DNA from: Hordeum vulgare subsp. vulgare
Taxonomy: Eukaryota > Streptophyta > Magnoliopsida > Poales > Poaceae
Direction of reading: 5' to 3'
Assembly (NCBI RefSeq): GCF_904849725.1
Contig: NC_058523.1
Location: 169,552,689-169,616,688 of the forward strand
DNA length: 64,000 nt
The translations under genes and the position numbers were made by a program. Within the stretch, counting starts at the first letter, position 1, and each line of letters opens with the position of its first letter. The notes under the pieces are model-generated. The model was not told where the DNA came from and searched no databases. It was given only the letters and a program-made list of their open reading frames with translations. This document shows, in pieces, positions 23,358-35,009 of this stretch.

Positions 23358-26300
23358 TGTAACATCCCAATTTTCCTAATTGGGAATGTTTTACATTGTA
23401 GCTAAGCATCTATGCATATTGATTGAAATAAAGTTGGCATTTGAATTCTTTCAAAATTGGATTTTGCATTTCCATTTTTTTCCTCACACGAGAAATGCCG
23501 GGAAAATACTCTCTTGCACGCAAGAGAGAGAGTAGAGGAAAATAACCCTCCAAAGTGCGGGCATTTCTGAAATATTTGGAGCCAGGAAATCCAAAGTTTA
23601 TTTGCGAAAATATTTGCAAAAATAAAATAAAGCATTTAGGGAATTTCTGAAAAAAACATTTTTTTTAAGTTTTATTTTTGCTTTGGAAAAATGTTATTCG
23701 AGTAGAGGATATATTTCTGAATTTTTTGGTATATAATACCCCATATTAAATATTTTATTTGTTTGCCTTTTATTCTCTTTTATTTTCTATTTCGGAAAAA
23801 GGCTAAAATAGGAAAGCGTTTTTTTTAAGGAACCTGCAGCCGGTGCTTAATAGCCGTGGGCCGAATCCCCTAGAACCCGGGATCCGATTCTCTTTCGGAT
23901 CGGCCGCCCGCACCCCCTAGCGCCCCCTCCCTCTCCCTGCCGCGTGGGTCCCCCGCCCGACCCCTCTTCCCCCTCGGTCATCTCCCTCCTCCCCTTTCCT
24001 AAACTGCGCCCGACCCCGAGCCCGAGTCCCCAGCTCGGCGGGATCTTCCCAGATCCCCTTCCCCTTTCCTTCCCCGAGCCCCACCCCGCCTATAAAAGCC
24101 GCCCCGTTCCACCCGCCGCCGCCGCGCCCAAGCCCTGCCCCCGTCACCCCTTGCTGCCGCCGCCGGAGCACCGAAGCTCACCAACTTCGGCCACTCACCG
24201 CAGCTGCCTCCGGCCACCCCGACTCCGCCCGACGAAACCATCGCGCTCGCCGCCCTCGCCCGCACCCTCTGGAGCTCTCGCCGTCGCCGGAGACCCTCTG
24301 CACCTTCGTCCCCGACCTCGCCCGAGACGCCGCCGCCATCGAGCTCCTGCCGGAGTTCATCCTGCCGGTGAGCACGTCCATCTCCCTCCAGCACCGTTGG
24401 ATCTAATACGAACGCGTCAGATTAGTTCCTAGATACCCCTTTGGTTTTCTAACAAAACCGCTCGGGTTTTATTTCACTTAACTATTTAGCCAGCGGGTTC
24501 TGTTAGATCTTGGCCATTTGTTAGATCACCAGCAAGACACACACCCGCAGCCATTCACAGAGCGCCATGTACCCCCCTGTCCGTTAGCAATTATTTTTTT
24601 TTCTGTCTAGTTCCAAAAACAGCATAGTTTCAGTTTTGTTTTGGCCATAGTTTTTGATCGCGAAGTCCAATGATGTTGATTCTTGTTCCAGTAGATCCCA
24701 AATTTTCTGTAGTTTTCGAATATAAATTAGATCAGATTTAGTTTAAACCTTGTTTTGCCTATTCCAGGAGTTTAAAAAATGATTTTTAGTTGATTCTTTT
24801 TTCTACTGCTTCCTAGTGATTATATCTTACTGTGGTAGAAGTTTAAATTTTTTTAAAACATTTTTACTTGGGTTTTTAACAGAAACAAGTTTCTGCCTTA
24901 GTGACGTGTATTGAATCCTTCACTTAGGCCTTAGCAAATTTTACTTGTGATGTTATTTTTACTTGTTGCTTGATTGTAGTGCTTATGGTGTGTATTGTGT
25001 TTGTATCGGTAGATCACCCGGAGTGCGAAGCGTGTTACTTAGAAGCGCTCGATCAAGACAACTATCATCAAAGCAAGTCATTTTGATCATGTTATTTCCT
25101 ATGTTTTCGATGCATGGTAGTTTCACCTTTCTTCGCCCAATTGCATGCTGCCTAGGTACTTGGAAATTTTAGTATAGGTTGTAGTATCATGTGGTAGGTA
25201 CACAACAACCCCGATACTTGGCCCCGGGACAACAAATTTCATATTGCTATGCCTGAGTAGACGGGATTTCGGTTGAGTGCATAACACGAGTGATGCGAGT
25301 TGATTAAATAATCAAGACCGGTTAAGACAAGATTTTCAAGACCTCGGACGCAATGCAACTCTGGGTGAAGGACGGTTGATCGGCTCCCTGGAGAAACCAG
25401 TGGATGACCCGGGATGCTGGAGACAGCCATGACATCCTGCAGAAAGCTTCACCCAGGCTCGAAGAGACGGACGTAGGCTTCAAGACCCAAGGCTTACCTG
25501 CACAGCCACAAGTCATTATGGGCTCTGGATTGGTTGGACAACGTGGCGACTCTGGACAGGCGGTGCTACCAGATGTAGAAGAACCGTAGGAATGGATGGG
25601 CACCGACAGGGATTCAGAGGGACCCGTTGAAAGACCATGTTTTGATCATCCGGTCTTGAAACACCTTGAAGTGCGAGGACATACACGGAGGCGATCAAAT
25701 CTTGTGGGGAACGTGTGCAAAACTCTGCAGAGTGCCCAACCTAATCGATTAGCCGTGTCCACGGTCATGGACAACTTGAGCCGAAGGCATTGAAATTCCC
25801 CTGAACTCTCGACACAACTTAATAATGATGTGGGTGTTAACAACAACTCGGGTACGAGAATTGGTTGGCGGAACCATCTCGTTAACAACAAACCATGTAG
25901 TAATATTTTGCTTCCAGTCCCTCTTGTTGTAGGATAAAATTGGCTTTATGCAAAACTTATAGCCCCACCGGCCAATTATGCATGTAGAGATAGTTGATTA
26001 TTATTTTACTCCTCTCTTTGATGACTTGCCAACATATTCAATATGCTGACCTACACGGCTGCAACGTATCATGTTGCAGAGTACTTTTCCGACCAGGAGT
26101 GAGGCTACGATCTACGCTCAGTGACATGCCCTGGAGTCGGATGGACTCGTCTACCTGATGCTTCCTCTAGTCTTCGTTAGATATCTCATGAGATGGCCTT
26201 CAGCCACTTTATTGTATTCCTTTATTGTAATAAAGTACTCTTTATGAGATTTCGATTAATAAAGCTGTGTGATTGAACTCTTGAATATATACATTATGTA

Positions 26301-26377
26301 CTGAGTGTGTACCAGCATGATCTTGGGATGGTACGGAAACACCACAGGCTTGACTCGTCTTGAGTCGGGTCGCTACA
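23358..26377 (+). repeat. 5' LTR of the chromovirus
   Basis: 3020 bp. It has an AT-rich first part, a GC-rich promoter and leader (about 23880-24390), an AT-rich intron-like stretch (24400-24980) and a 3' part with poly(A) signals AATAAA at 26229-26234 and 26258-26263. ORFs over the GC-rich part (for example 23944-24432) are compositional and not real genes. Confidence 0.92.
24091..24098 (+). promoter_or_regulatory. TATA box of the chromovirus LTR promoter
   Basis: TATAAAAG in a C-rich context ('ccccgcctataaaagccgcc'). The same box is in the 3' LTR at 32619-32626. Transcription would start about 30 bp downstream. A good splice-donor-like CCGGTGAGC lies at about 24365-24373. Confidence 0.7.
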
Positions 26378-26381
26378 GAAA

Positions 26382-26394
26382 TGGTATTCAGAGC
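26382..26394 (+). other. Primer binding site, tRNA-Met type
   Basis: TGGTATTCAGAGC, four bases after the LTR, equals the plant initiator tRNA-Met complement TGGTATCAGAGC with one extra T. Confidence 0.75.
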
Positions 26395-26526
26395 ACACGC
26401 TGACCATAGGACGTAACCTCTAGGAATGGAAAAGCCTTAGGAAGAAAACTATTTTCTTATATCTATAAATCTTCTATTTCCTCTTCTGATCATTTCTGAC
26501 TTCTCTCCGATTTTCCAATGTTTTAG

Positions 26527-27156
26527 ATGGCCACCTTCATCCCTGTTAAGTTCATGGAGTTTTGCCAGGCCGACGCCACTATGCCTTTCGGAAAGGAGCT
26601 GGTACAGATCACCAAGGACTTGAGGATTGCTCTGCCGACCATCACAGGGAAGCCGACTTCGTCTTACCCGGAGGATTCACGCTACAGGATCGAGGTGCAT
26701 GTTCCTGGAAGGACATTCGAGCCGCGCACTGAGCCGGTGGATTTCAAGTTCATCGCACCCAACTGGATTCTCGGAAGGGACATGGCGATCCATTGTGCAC
26801 TCGGAGGTATCAAGGAAGAGTACAAAGGCTGCCCTATTTCACCTGACCTATTCACGGTATCCCGGAGAAGCGAAGACGGAGAAATCATCTCAAGCAAGAT
26901 CACGGACGCTCTCCTGTCTTATGCCCAGACCTTGGAGAAGCATAGCGGGACTCTGGAGCATCGTGTGATCAAGGACGCCAGGAAGATCAAGCAACTGTCG
27001 CTCCGCGAACTCGAACTCAAAGAAGCAGTCCGGGAAGCCCACTATGAGCACGAACTGGAGGTGAAGGACTTTATGGAGAGGATCGAGAAGCTAGACTCGA
27101 GTTGCATACCTGGAGGAGGAACTGGACATGGGCGAGAACCTTCATCCCGAAGGTGA
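26527..27156 (+). CDS. Extra ORF upstream of gag in the chromovirus, function unknown
   Basis: An intact 209-codon frame from the first ATG after the primer site, well separated from gag (27447). The N-terminal half is a compact, mixed region (KFMEFCQADATMPFG, YRIEVHVPGRTFEP, FKFIAPNWILGRDMAI). The C-terminal third is highly charged and helical (LRELELKEAVREAHYEHELE), likely a coiled coil. After about 27093 the frame looks shifted by one base: the next frame continues the acidic helix (LEEELDMGENLHPEGD) to a TGA at 27229-27231, so the ancestral protein was probably about 235 residues. Standard Tekay/Del elements have no such ORF. I recognise no domain. Similar charged proteins are common in Triticeae repeats, so a host gene is unlikely. 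Confidence 0.55.
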   Translation: MATFIPVKFMEFCQADATMPFGKELVQITKDLRIALPTITGKPTSSYPEDSRYRIEVHVPGRTFEPRTEPVDFKFIAPNWILGRDMAIHCALGGIKEEYKGCPISPDLFTVSRRSEDGEIISSKITDALLSYAQTLEKHSGTLEHRVIKDARKIKQLSLRELELKEAVREAHYEHELEVKDFMERIEKLDSSCIPGGGTGHGREPSSRR

Positions 27157-27446
27157 CGTAGCCCCCTTGATCAGCAACGACGAGGACTATGAAGAAAGCT
27201 CCACCGAAGGACCCATCACCATGCTTTTCTGAGGAGGACACTTAGACTAGACCACCAAATTTACTTTATCGTTATACGCTTAGGCCGATGTTTAGGATTA
27301 TCGAATTTTGTATCCCCGTGTGAACCTTTGTGATGGTATTGAATAATAATGTGCGGTGTGATACTTGTTTGTTGCATTTCATATGGGTAGTGTAATTACT
27401 CTTAGACCATTGTTCTATGCTAATCTCACCCCTCTACAAACATCAG

Positions 27447-28496
27447 ATGCCTCCGAGACGCACCCCTGAGTCCAACTTTCCGCCGGAACTCACCCAGTTG
27501 ATCCAGCAACAGAACACCCTCATGCAGCTGATCATCCAGAACAAGAACAATAACAACAACCATCATCCACCCCAGGCCGACAATCTCACCCGTTTCCTGA
27601 GGTTGAACCCTCCAACTTTCTCCAGCAGCATTGAGCCCATTGTGGCAGATGATTGGCTCCGCAAGATGGAGCGTGAACTTATCACTGCTGGTTGTACTGA
27701 AGCTGAGAAGGTGCGCTTTGCCGCGCATCAACTTGAAGGCCCTGCAGCTGCTTGGTGGGAGAACTAAACCACCACATACCCCATTGCTGGAGTCACTTGG
27801 GAGCAGTTCAAGCAAGCCTTCTGTACCGCACATGTCTCAGCTGGTGCAATGAGTCTGAAGAAGCGTGAGTTTCACAACTTACGCGAGGGGAATCACTCTG
27901 TAGCTCAGTATGTCGATGAATTCAGCATGCTCGCCCGTTATGCACCTCTAGATGTGGCCGATGATGCGGCCAAGCAGGAAAAGTTCTTGGAAGGACTCAA
28001 TGATGAGCCGAGCATTCAGCTGACTGTAACCACCTTCAACAACTACCAGGAGCTGGTTGATAAGGCCCTCATCTTGGAGGGGAAACACCAGCAGATGGAG
28101 AACCGCAAGCGGAATTATGGGATTGGAAAGTTCAACTCCGGCACTCAGCAGAAGCCTCGCTACACCCCCTACTCAAGGAATACCGGGACTGGATCCGGTA
28201 AGTTTGGAGAAAATGTCCAGCATAACCACCCAGTGCACAACCATGGAGGCCACAACCATGGAGGAAATGGGAACCACCGCAACAACAGCAACTTCAAGAA
28301 TGGCGGTACTCGCACTCAGCAGCATTCAGCTCCAGCTCAGAAGGATCTGAATCACATCACCTGTTCCAAGTGTCAGAAGACGGGACACTATGCCACTGAA
28401 TGTCCCCAGAACAAGCAGGGAAATGGAAACGGCAACGGAAACTCTGCAGCAAGGAAGCCCAATCCTTTTTCCTCGAGCTCAGGTGAATCACATTGA
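27447..28496 (+). pseudogene. gag of the chromovirus, one in-frame stop
   Basis: Begins MPPRRTPESNFPPEL with an Asn-rich stretch, then the retrotransposon gag fold (FSSSIEPIVADDWLRKME, then AAAWWEN). A TAA at 27765-27767 interrupts it; the same frame resumes at once (TWEQFKQAF, FHNLREGNHSVAQYVDEFSM) and runs on to the zinc knuckle CSKCQKTGHYATEC near 28357-28400. His/Gly/Asn-rich linker in between. The frame ends at 28496, about 20 codons after the knuckle, because of a one-base shift at a T-run near 28470; the protease continues in the other frame. Gag would form the particle and bind RNA. Confidence 0.88.
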
Positions 28497-31400
28497 TGTT
28501 GAAGAGGTCTATGATCACCCCGATACTGTGGTTGGTAAGTTTTTGCTAAATTCACGTCCAATATTGGTACTTTTTGATTCTGGTGCAACGCATTCATTCA
28601 TATCAAGGGTAGTTGTGGAAAAGTATAGTTTGCCAACTAGAACCCTCAGCCAGCCTATTAAGGTCAGTTCTCCAGGAGGCATGATGACAGCCGGGATAGG
28701 ATGCCATGCTTTGAGTCTCAACATCGGGAACCATAATTTTCCCACCGACCTCATCGTATTAGAGTCCCAGGGATTGGATGTAATCCTAGGCATGGATTGG
28801 TTGGCCAAGTATGAAGGGCATATTGATTGTGCCCTTCAGTCTATTTTGCTCACCACCCCCGAGCAGAAGCGGATTAAGTATGTGTCTCAGCGCCCGACAC
28901 GGAGTAAATGAGTAAACTCTCTCACGGGAGTAGTCCAGGAGGAAGTACCTATTGTACAGGAGTACCCAGATGTATTCCCGGAGGAATTGCCGGGCATGCC
29001 ACCTGATAGAGAGATTGAGTTCTTGATTGAGCTATTACCCGGAACAACCCCGATATCCAAGAGACCCTATCGGATGCCCGCAAATGACTTGGTAGAAATC
29101 AAGAAGCAAATTAAGGAGTTGTTGGACAAAGGGTATATTCGCCCAAGTTCTTCACCTTGGGGAGCCCCAGTGCTCTTGGTTGAAAAGAAGGATAAGTCCT
29201 TGAGAATGGTTGTCGATTATCGTGCATTGAACAAGGTGACCATCAAGAACAAGTACCCCTTGCCGATGATCAATGATCTGTTTGATCAGTTAGTTGGAGC
29301 TCGCGTATTCTCCAAGATCGATCTTCGATCCGGGTATCATCAGTTGAAGATTCGTGAACAGGATATACCCAAGACAGCCTTCACCACTCGGTACGGCTTG
29401 TATGAGTACACGGTCATGTCATTTGGACTGACTAATGCTCCGGCATATTTTATGAATCTGATGAACAAGGTATTTATGGAATACTTGGACAAGTTTGTCG
29501 TGGTGTTCATCGATGACATACTGATATTCTCCAAGAACGAAGAGGAACACAAGGAACATCTGCGTCTAGTTCTGGAGAAGCTTCGAGAGCATAAGCTATA
29601 TGCAAAGTTAGCAAATGTGAGTTTTGGTTGAAGGAAGTCGGATTCCTCGGCACGTCATCTCAGGAGAAGGAATAGCAGTGGACCCTGCCAAGGTCGCAGC
29701 AGTCACCGAATGGGTAGCACCCACTTCAGTCAAGGAGATCCGTAGTTTCCTCGGACTTGCCGGATATTACCGGAGGTTCATTGAGAATTTCTCAAAGATC
29801 GCCAAGCCCATGACAGAGTTGTTGAAGAAGGAGTCCAAGTATGTTTGGACTGAGGAATGTGAAACCAGTTTTCAAGAGTTGAAGAAACGTCTGGTTACAG
29901 CCCCAGTGCTGATATTGCCGAACATTCGGAAGGATTTCTAGGTTTACTGTGACGCTTCTCGTCAAGGACTCGGAGGAGTGCTCATGCAAGAAGGTAAAGT
30001 TGTAGCCTATGCATCCAAATAGCTCAGACCTCATGAGTTGAATTATGCCACACATGACTTGGAACTAGCAGCTGTAGTGCACGCTCTCAAGACCTGGAGA
30101 CATTTCCTGATCGGAAATAGTTGTGATGTTTACACTGATCACAAGAGCCTGAAATATATCTTCACGCAGAAGGAGTTGAACCTCAGACAGAGGCGATGGC
30201 TAGAGTTGATCAAGGACTATGACATGAGACTGCATTATCACCCACGCAAGGCAAATGTTGTAGCCGATGCGTTGAGCCGCAAGAGTTATGTGAACACACT
30301 CATAGCAGGAGGATTACCCCAGGAGTTAGTCGATGACCTCCGAGAGCTCAAATTGGAAATAGTTCCAAGAGGATTTGTTGCCACACTAGAAATTCAGTCC
30401 ACTTTGACAGAAAAGATCCGCGAGGCACAGAAATCAGACAAGGAGATAGGTGAGATTAAGCAGAAAATGAAAGACGGGAAGGCTAAAGGTTTTCGTGAGG
30501 ATGAACACGGAACTTTATGGTTTGAGGATCGCATCTATGTGCCCAATGGTCCCGAACTAAGGAAGTTGATACTTCAGGAGACCCATGATTCCCCGTACTC
30601 GATACACCCCGGCAACACCAAGATGTATCTGGATCTGAAAGAAAGTTTCTGGTGGACAGGATTGAAGAAAGACATTGCCGAGTTCGTAGCAATATGCGAT
30701 CTTTGTCAGCGAGTAAAAGCCGAGCATCAGAAGCTAGCAGGTTTGCTCCAACCTCTGCCGATACCCGAGTGGAAATGGGAAAAGCTTGGTATGGACTTCA
30801 TCACAGGATTACCCAGGACCCGTTCTGGCTATGATTCTATTTGGGTTGTGGTCGATCGTTTGACCAAGGTAGCTCACTTCATTCCTGTGAAGACTACTTA
30901 CACGAGTGCCAAGCTGGCCCAGATATATATGACCAGAATCGTGTGTCTGCACGGAGTACCGAAGAGTATTGTGTCAAATAGAGGGACTCAGTTCACATCA
31001 AAATTTTGGCACCAACTGCATGAAACCTTGGGAACGAGATTGGAGTTCAGTACAGCTTTTCATCCACAGACAGATGGACAGACCGAGAGAGTCAATCAGA
31101 TTCTGGAGGACATGTTGAGAGCTTGCGCACTAGACTATGGGTCTAATTGGGATGACAATTTGCCTTATGCCGAGTTCTCATACAACAACAGCTATCAGAC
31201 CAGCCTGAAGATGGCCCCTTTCGAAGCTCTATACGGAAGGAGGTGCAGAACACCGTTGATGTGGGATGGAGTTGGAGACCGACAACTTTTTGGTCCCGAC
31301 CTTATCCGAGATTCTGAAGAGAAGGTCAAGCTAATTCGTGACCGACTCAAGATAGCTCAGTCCAGGCAGAAAAGTTATGCTGACAGCAAACGCAAGGAAG

Positions 31401-31874
31401 TAACATACGAAGTGGGAGACTGAGCATATTTTCGGGTGTCTCCACTCCGAGGAATCAAGAGATTTGGTGTGAAAGGAAAGTTAGCACCCCGATTCATTGG
31501 CCCCTACAAAATTCTTGAGCGTAGAGGCGAAGTTGCATATAAACTGGAACTGCCGGAAGGATTGTCCGGAGTTCATGATGTCTTCCATGTTTCCCAGTTG
31601 AAGAAATGCCATGCTGAGATGGGCGATGTTCCGTTGAGAGATACAGTGCCCCTAGAGGCCATACAGCTTGACAGTGATCTGACGTACGAGGAGAAACCCG
31701 CAGGATTCTCGAGACTGCCAACAGAGTTACCCGCAGCAAGATCATCAAGTTCTGCAAGGTGTTGTGGAGCCACCACACCGAGGAAGAAGCCACCTGGGAA
31801 CGAGAAGAGGATCTTCGTCGAGACCACCCGCACCTTTTCTAGCCAACCCGAATCTCGAGGGCGAGATTCATCTT
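28470..31874 (+). pseudogene. pol of the chromovirus: protease, RT, RNase H, integrase, chromodomain
   Basis: Domains in order: protease (LVLFDSGATHSFIS near 28562; DVILGMDWL near 28777); reverse transcriptase ([27 protein letters not shown], active site VFIDDIL near 29503-29523); RNase H ([23 protein letters not shown]); integrase with HHCC ([17 protein letters not shown]) and core ([25 protein letters not shown]); chromodomain near 31690-31850 (IIKFCKVLW, EEEATWER). The second integrase Asp is Asn (SNRG for SDRG). Stops interrupt an otherwise continuous frame at 28909-28911, 29939-29941, about 30020 and 31421-31423. One-base losses lie near 29608 and 29650, and a further frame change precedes the chromodomain. 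It would copy RNA into DNA and insert it, with the chromodomain steering to heterochromatin; this copy cannot act alone. Confidence 0.92.
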
Positions 31875-31888
31875 AAGGTGGGTAGGTT
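31874..31888 (+). other. Polypurine tract of the chromovirus
   Basis: Purine-rich 'taaggtgggtaggtt' directly before the 3' LTR start at 31889; primes plus-strand DNA synthesis. Confidence 0.65.
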
Positions 31889-34800
31889 TGTAACATCCCA
31901 ATTTTCCTAATTGGGAATGTTTTACATTGTAGCTAAGCATCTATGCATATTGATTGAAATAAAGTTGGCATTTGAATTCTTTCGACTTTGGATTTTGCAT
32001 TTCCATTTTTTTTCCTCACACGAGAAATGCCGGGAAAATACTCTCTTGCATGCAAGAGAGAGCGGAGGAAAATGACCCTCCAAAGTGCGGGCATTTCTGA
32101 AATATTTGGAGCCAAGAAATCCAAAGTTTATTTGCGAAAATATTTGCAAAAAGAAAATAAAGCATTTAGGCAATTTCTGAAAACAACATTTTTTTAAAGT
32201 TTTATTCTTGCTTTGGGAAAATGTTATTCGAGTAGAGGATATTTTTCTGAATTTTTTAGTATATAATACCCCATATTAAATATTTTATTTGTTTCCTTTT
32301 TATTCTCTTTTATTTTCTGTTTCGGAAAAACGCTAAAATAGGAAAGCGTTTTTTTAAGGAACCCGCAGCCGGCGCTTAATAGCCGTGGGCCGAATCCCCT
32401 AGAACCCGGGATCCGATTCTCTTTCGGATAGGCCGCCCGCACCCCCCAGCGCCCCCTCCCTCTCCCTGCCGCGTGGGTCCCCCGCCCGACCCCTCTTCCC
32501 CCTCGGTCATCTCCCTCCTCCCCTTTCCTAAACTGCGCCGACCCCCAGCCCGAGTCCCCAGCTCGCCGGGATCTTCCCAGATCCCCTGCCCCTTTCCTTC
32601 CCCGAGCCCCACCCCGCCTATAAAAGCCGCCCAGTTCCACCCGCCGCCGCCGCGCCCAAGCCCCGCCCCCGTCGCCCCTTGCTGCCGCGCCGGAGCACCG
32701 AAGCTCACCAACTTCGGCCACTCACCGCAGCTGCCTCCGGCCACCCCGACTCCGCTCGACGACACCATCGCGCTCGCCGCCCTCGCCCGCACCCTCTAGA
32801 GCTCTCGCCGTGGCCGGAGACCCTCTGCACCGCCGTCCCCGACCTCGCCCGAGCCGCCGCCGCCGTCGAGCTCCTGCCGGAGTTCATCCCGCCGGTGAGC
32901 ACCTCCATCTCCCTCCAGCACCATTGGATCTAATATGAACGCGTTAGATTAGTTCCTAGATACCCCTTCGGTTTTCTAACAAAACCGCTCGGGTTTTATT
33001 TCACTAAACTATTCAGCCAGCGGGTTCTGTTAGATCTCGGCCATTTGTTAGATCACCAGCAAGACACGCACCCGCAGCAATTCACAGAGCGCCACGTGTA
33101 CCCCCCTGTCCGTTAGCAATTATTTCTTTTTTCTGTCTAGTTCCAAAAACAGCAGAGTTTCAGTTTTTTTGGCCATAGTTTTTGATCCCGAAGTCCAATG
33201 ATGTTGATTCTTGTTCCAGTAGATCGCAGATGTTCTGTAGTTTTTAAAACCATATAATTTGTCTATGTTTGAAATTTTCAAATATAAATTAGATCAGATT
33301 TAGTTTAAACCTTGTTTTGCCTATTCCAGGAGTTTCAAAAATGATTTTTAGTTGATTCTTTTTGCTACTGCTTCCTAGTGATTATATCTTACTGTGGTAG
33401 AAGTTTCAGTTTTTTTAAACTTTTTTACTTGGGATTTTAACAGAAGCAAGTTTCTGCCTTAGTGACGTGTATTGAATCCTTCACTTAGGCCTTAGCAAAT
33501 TTTATTTGTGATGTTATTTTTACTTGTTGCTTGATTGTAGTGCTTATGGTGTGTATTGTGTTTGTATCGGTAGATCACCCGGAGTGCAAAGCGTGTTACT
33601 TAGAAGCACTCGATCAAGACAACTATCATCAAAGCAAGTCATTTTGATCATGTTATTTCCTATGTTTTCGATGCATGGTAGTTTCACCTTTCTTCGCCCA
33701 ATTGCATGCTGCCTAGGTACTTGGAAATTTTAGTATAGGTTGTAGTATCATGTGGTAGGTACACAACAACCCCGTTACTTGGCCCCGGGACGACAAATTT
33801 CATATTGCTATGCCTGAGTAGACGGGATTTCGGTTGAGTCCATAACACGAGTGATGCGAGGTTGATTAAATAATCAAGACCGGTTAAGACAAGACTTTCA
33901 AGACCTCGGACGCAATGCAACTCTGGGTGAAGGACGGTTGATCGGCTCCCTGGAGAAACCAGTGGATGACCCGGGATGCTGGAGACGGCCACGACAACCT
34001 GCGGAAAGCTTCACCCATGCTCGAAGAGACGGATGGAGGCTTCAAGACCCAAGGCTTACCTGCACAACCACAAGTCATTATGGGCTCTGGCTTGGTTGGA
34101 CAACGTGGCGACTCTGAATAGGCGGTGCTAGCAGATGTAGAAGAACGGTAGGAATGGATGGGCACCGACAGGGATTCAGAGGGACCCGTTGAAAGACCAT
34201 GTTTTGATCATCCGGTCTTCAAACACCTTGAAGTGCGAGGACATACACGGAGGCGATCAAATCTTGTGGGGAACGTGTGCAAAACTCTGCAGAGTGCCCA
34301 ACGTAATCGATTAGCCGTGTCCATGGTCATGGACAACTTGAGCCGAAGGCATTGAAATTCCCCTGAACTCTCGAACAACTTAATAATGATGTGGGTGTTA
34401 ACAACAACTCGGGTACGAGAATTGGTTGGCGGAACCATCTCGTTAACAACAAACCATGTAGTAATATTTTGCTTCTAGCCCCTCTTGTTGTAGGATAAAA
34501 TTGGCTTTATGCAAAACTTATAGCCCCACCGGCCAAATATGCATGTAGAGATAGTTGATTATTATTTTACTCCTCTCTTTGATGACTTGCCGGCATATTC
34601 AATATGCTGACCTACATGGCTGCAACGTATCATGTTGCAGAGTACTTTTCCGACCAGGAGTGAGGCTACGATCTACGCTCAGCGACATGCCCTGGAGTCG
34701 GATGGACTCGTCTACCTGATGCTTCCGCTAGTCTTCGTTAGATATCTCATCAGATGGCCTTCAGCCACTTTATTGTATTCCTTTATTGTAATAAAGTACT

Positions 34801-34938
34801 CTTTATGAGATTTCGATTAATAAAGCTGTGTGATTGAACTCTTGAATATATACATTATGTACTGAGTGTGTACCAGCATGATCTTGGGATGGTACGGAAA
34901 CACCAGAGGCTTGACTCGTCTTGAGTCGGGTCGCTACA
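31889..34938 (+). repeat. 3' LTR of the chromovirus
   Basis: 3050 bp, same ends as the 5' LTR. By eye it differs by scattered substitutions, a few one-base indels and an extra ~30 bp near 33245-33280. Followed by target duplication ACTGT (34939-34943). Confidence 0.92.
34790..34824 (+). terminator. Poly(A) signals in the 3' LTR
   Basis: AATAAA at 34790-34795 and 34819-34824, about 115-150 bp before the LTR end, matching 26229 and 26258 in the 5' LTR. Likely define the transcript end. Confidence 0.5.
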
Positions 34939-35009
34939 ACTGTCCTACAAACCTCTGTACTTGGAGGCCCAACAACGTCTACAAGGAGAAGGTTGCGTAG
35001 TAGACATCA

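Larger units (their letters stand above)
23358..34938 (+). mobile_element. Gypsy chromovirus (Tekay/Del-like), structurally complete
   Basis: LTRs 23358-26377 and 31889-34938 with TG...CA ends (TGTAACATCC...GCTACA), target duplication ACTGT (23353-23357 and 34939-34943), tRNA-Met type primer site, an extra ORF, gag with zinc knuckle, protease, reverse transcriptase, RNase H, integrase, chromodomain and polypurine tract. The order and the chromodomain fit the Tekay/Del chromovirus clade. 11.58 kb in total. Two LTRs that differ only slightly by eye, apart from a ~30-bp indel near 33245, suggest a fairly recent insertion. Coding frames carry several stops and frameshifts, so it is not autonomous now. 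Confidence 0.92.
21763..35009 (+). mobile_element. Solo Gypsy LTR, split by a chromovirus
   Basis: The two parts, 21763-23357 and 34944-35009, make one LTR of about 1.66 kb running from TGATACGTCTCCAACGTATC to TAGTAGACATCA. Target duplication CTACC is at 21758-21762 and 35010-35014, which proves a single LTR without internal region, the product of LTR-LTR recombination. A TATA box, TATAAATA, lies at 22131-22138. The LTR family is that of the element at 8119. Confidence 0.9.

Noticed and set aside
23944..24432. 162-aa Pro/Arg-rich plus-strand ORF
   Set aside because: It lies in the GC-rich promoter and leader of the LTR, several frames are open at once on both strands, and the 3' LTR copy breaks the frame.
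28460..28500. Programmed frameshift between gag and protease
   Set aside because: The T-run slip is in keeping with other one-base losses in the same element; chromoviruses of this clade normally have gag and pol in one frame.
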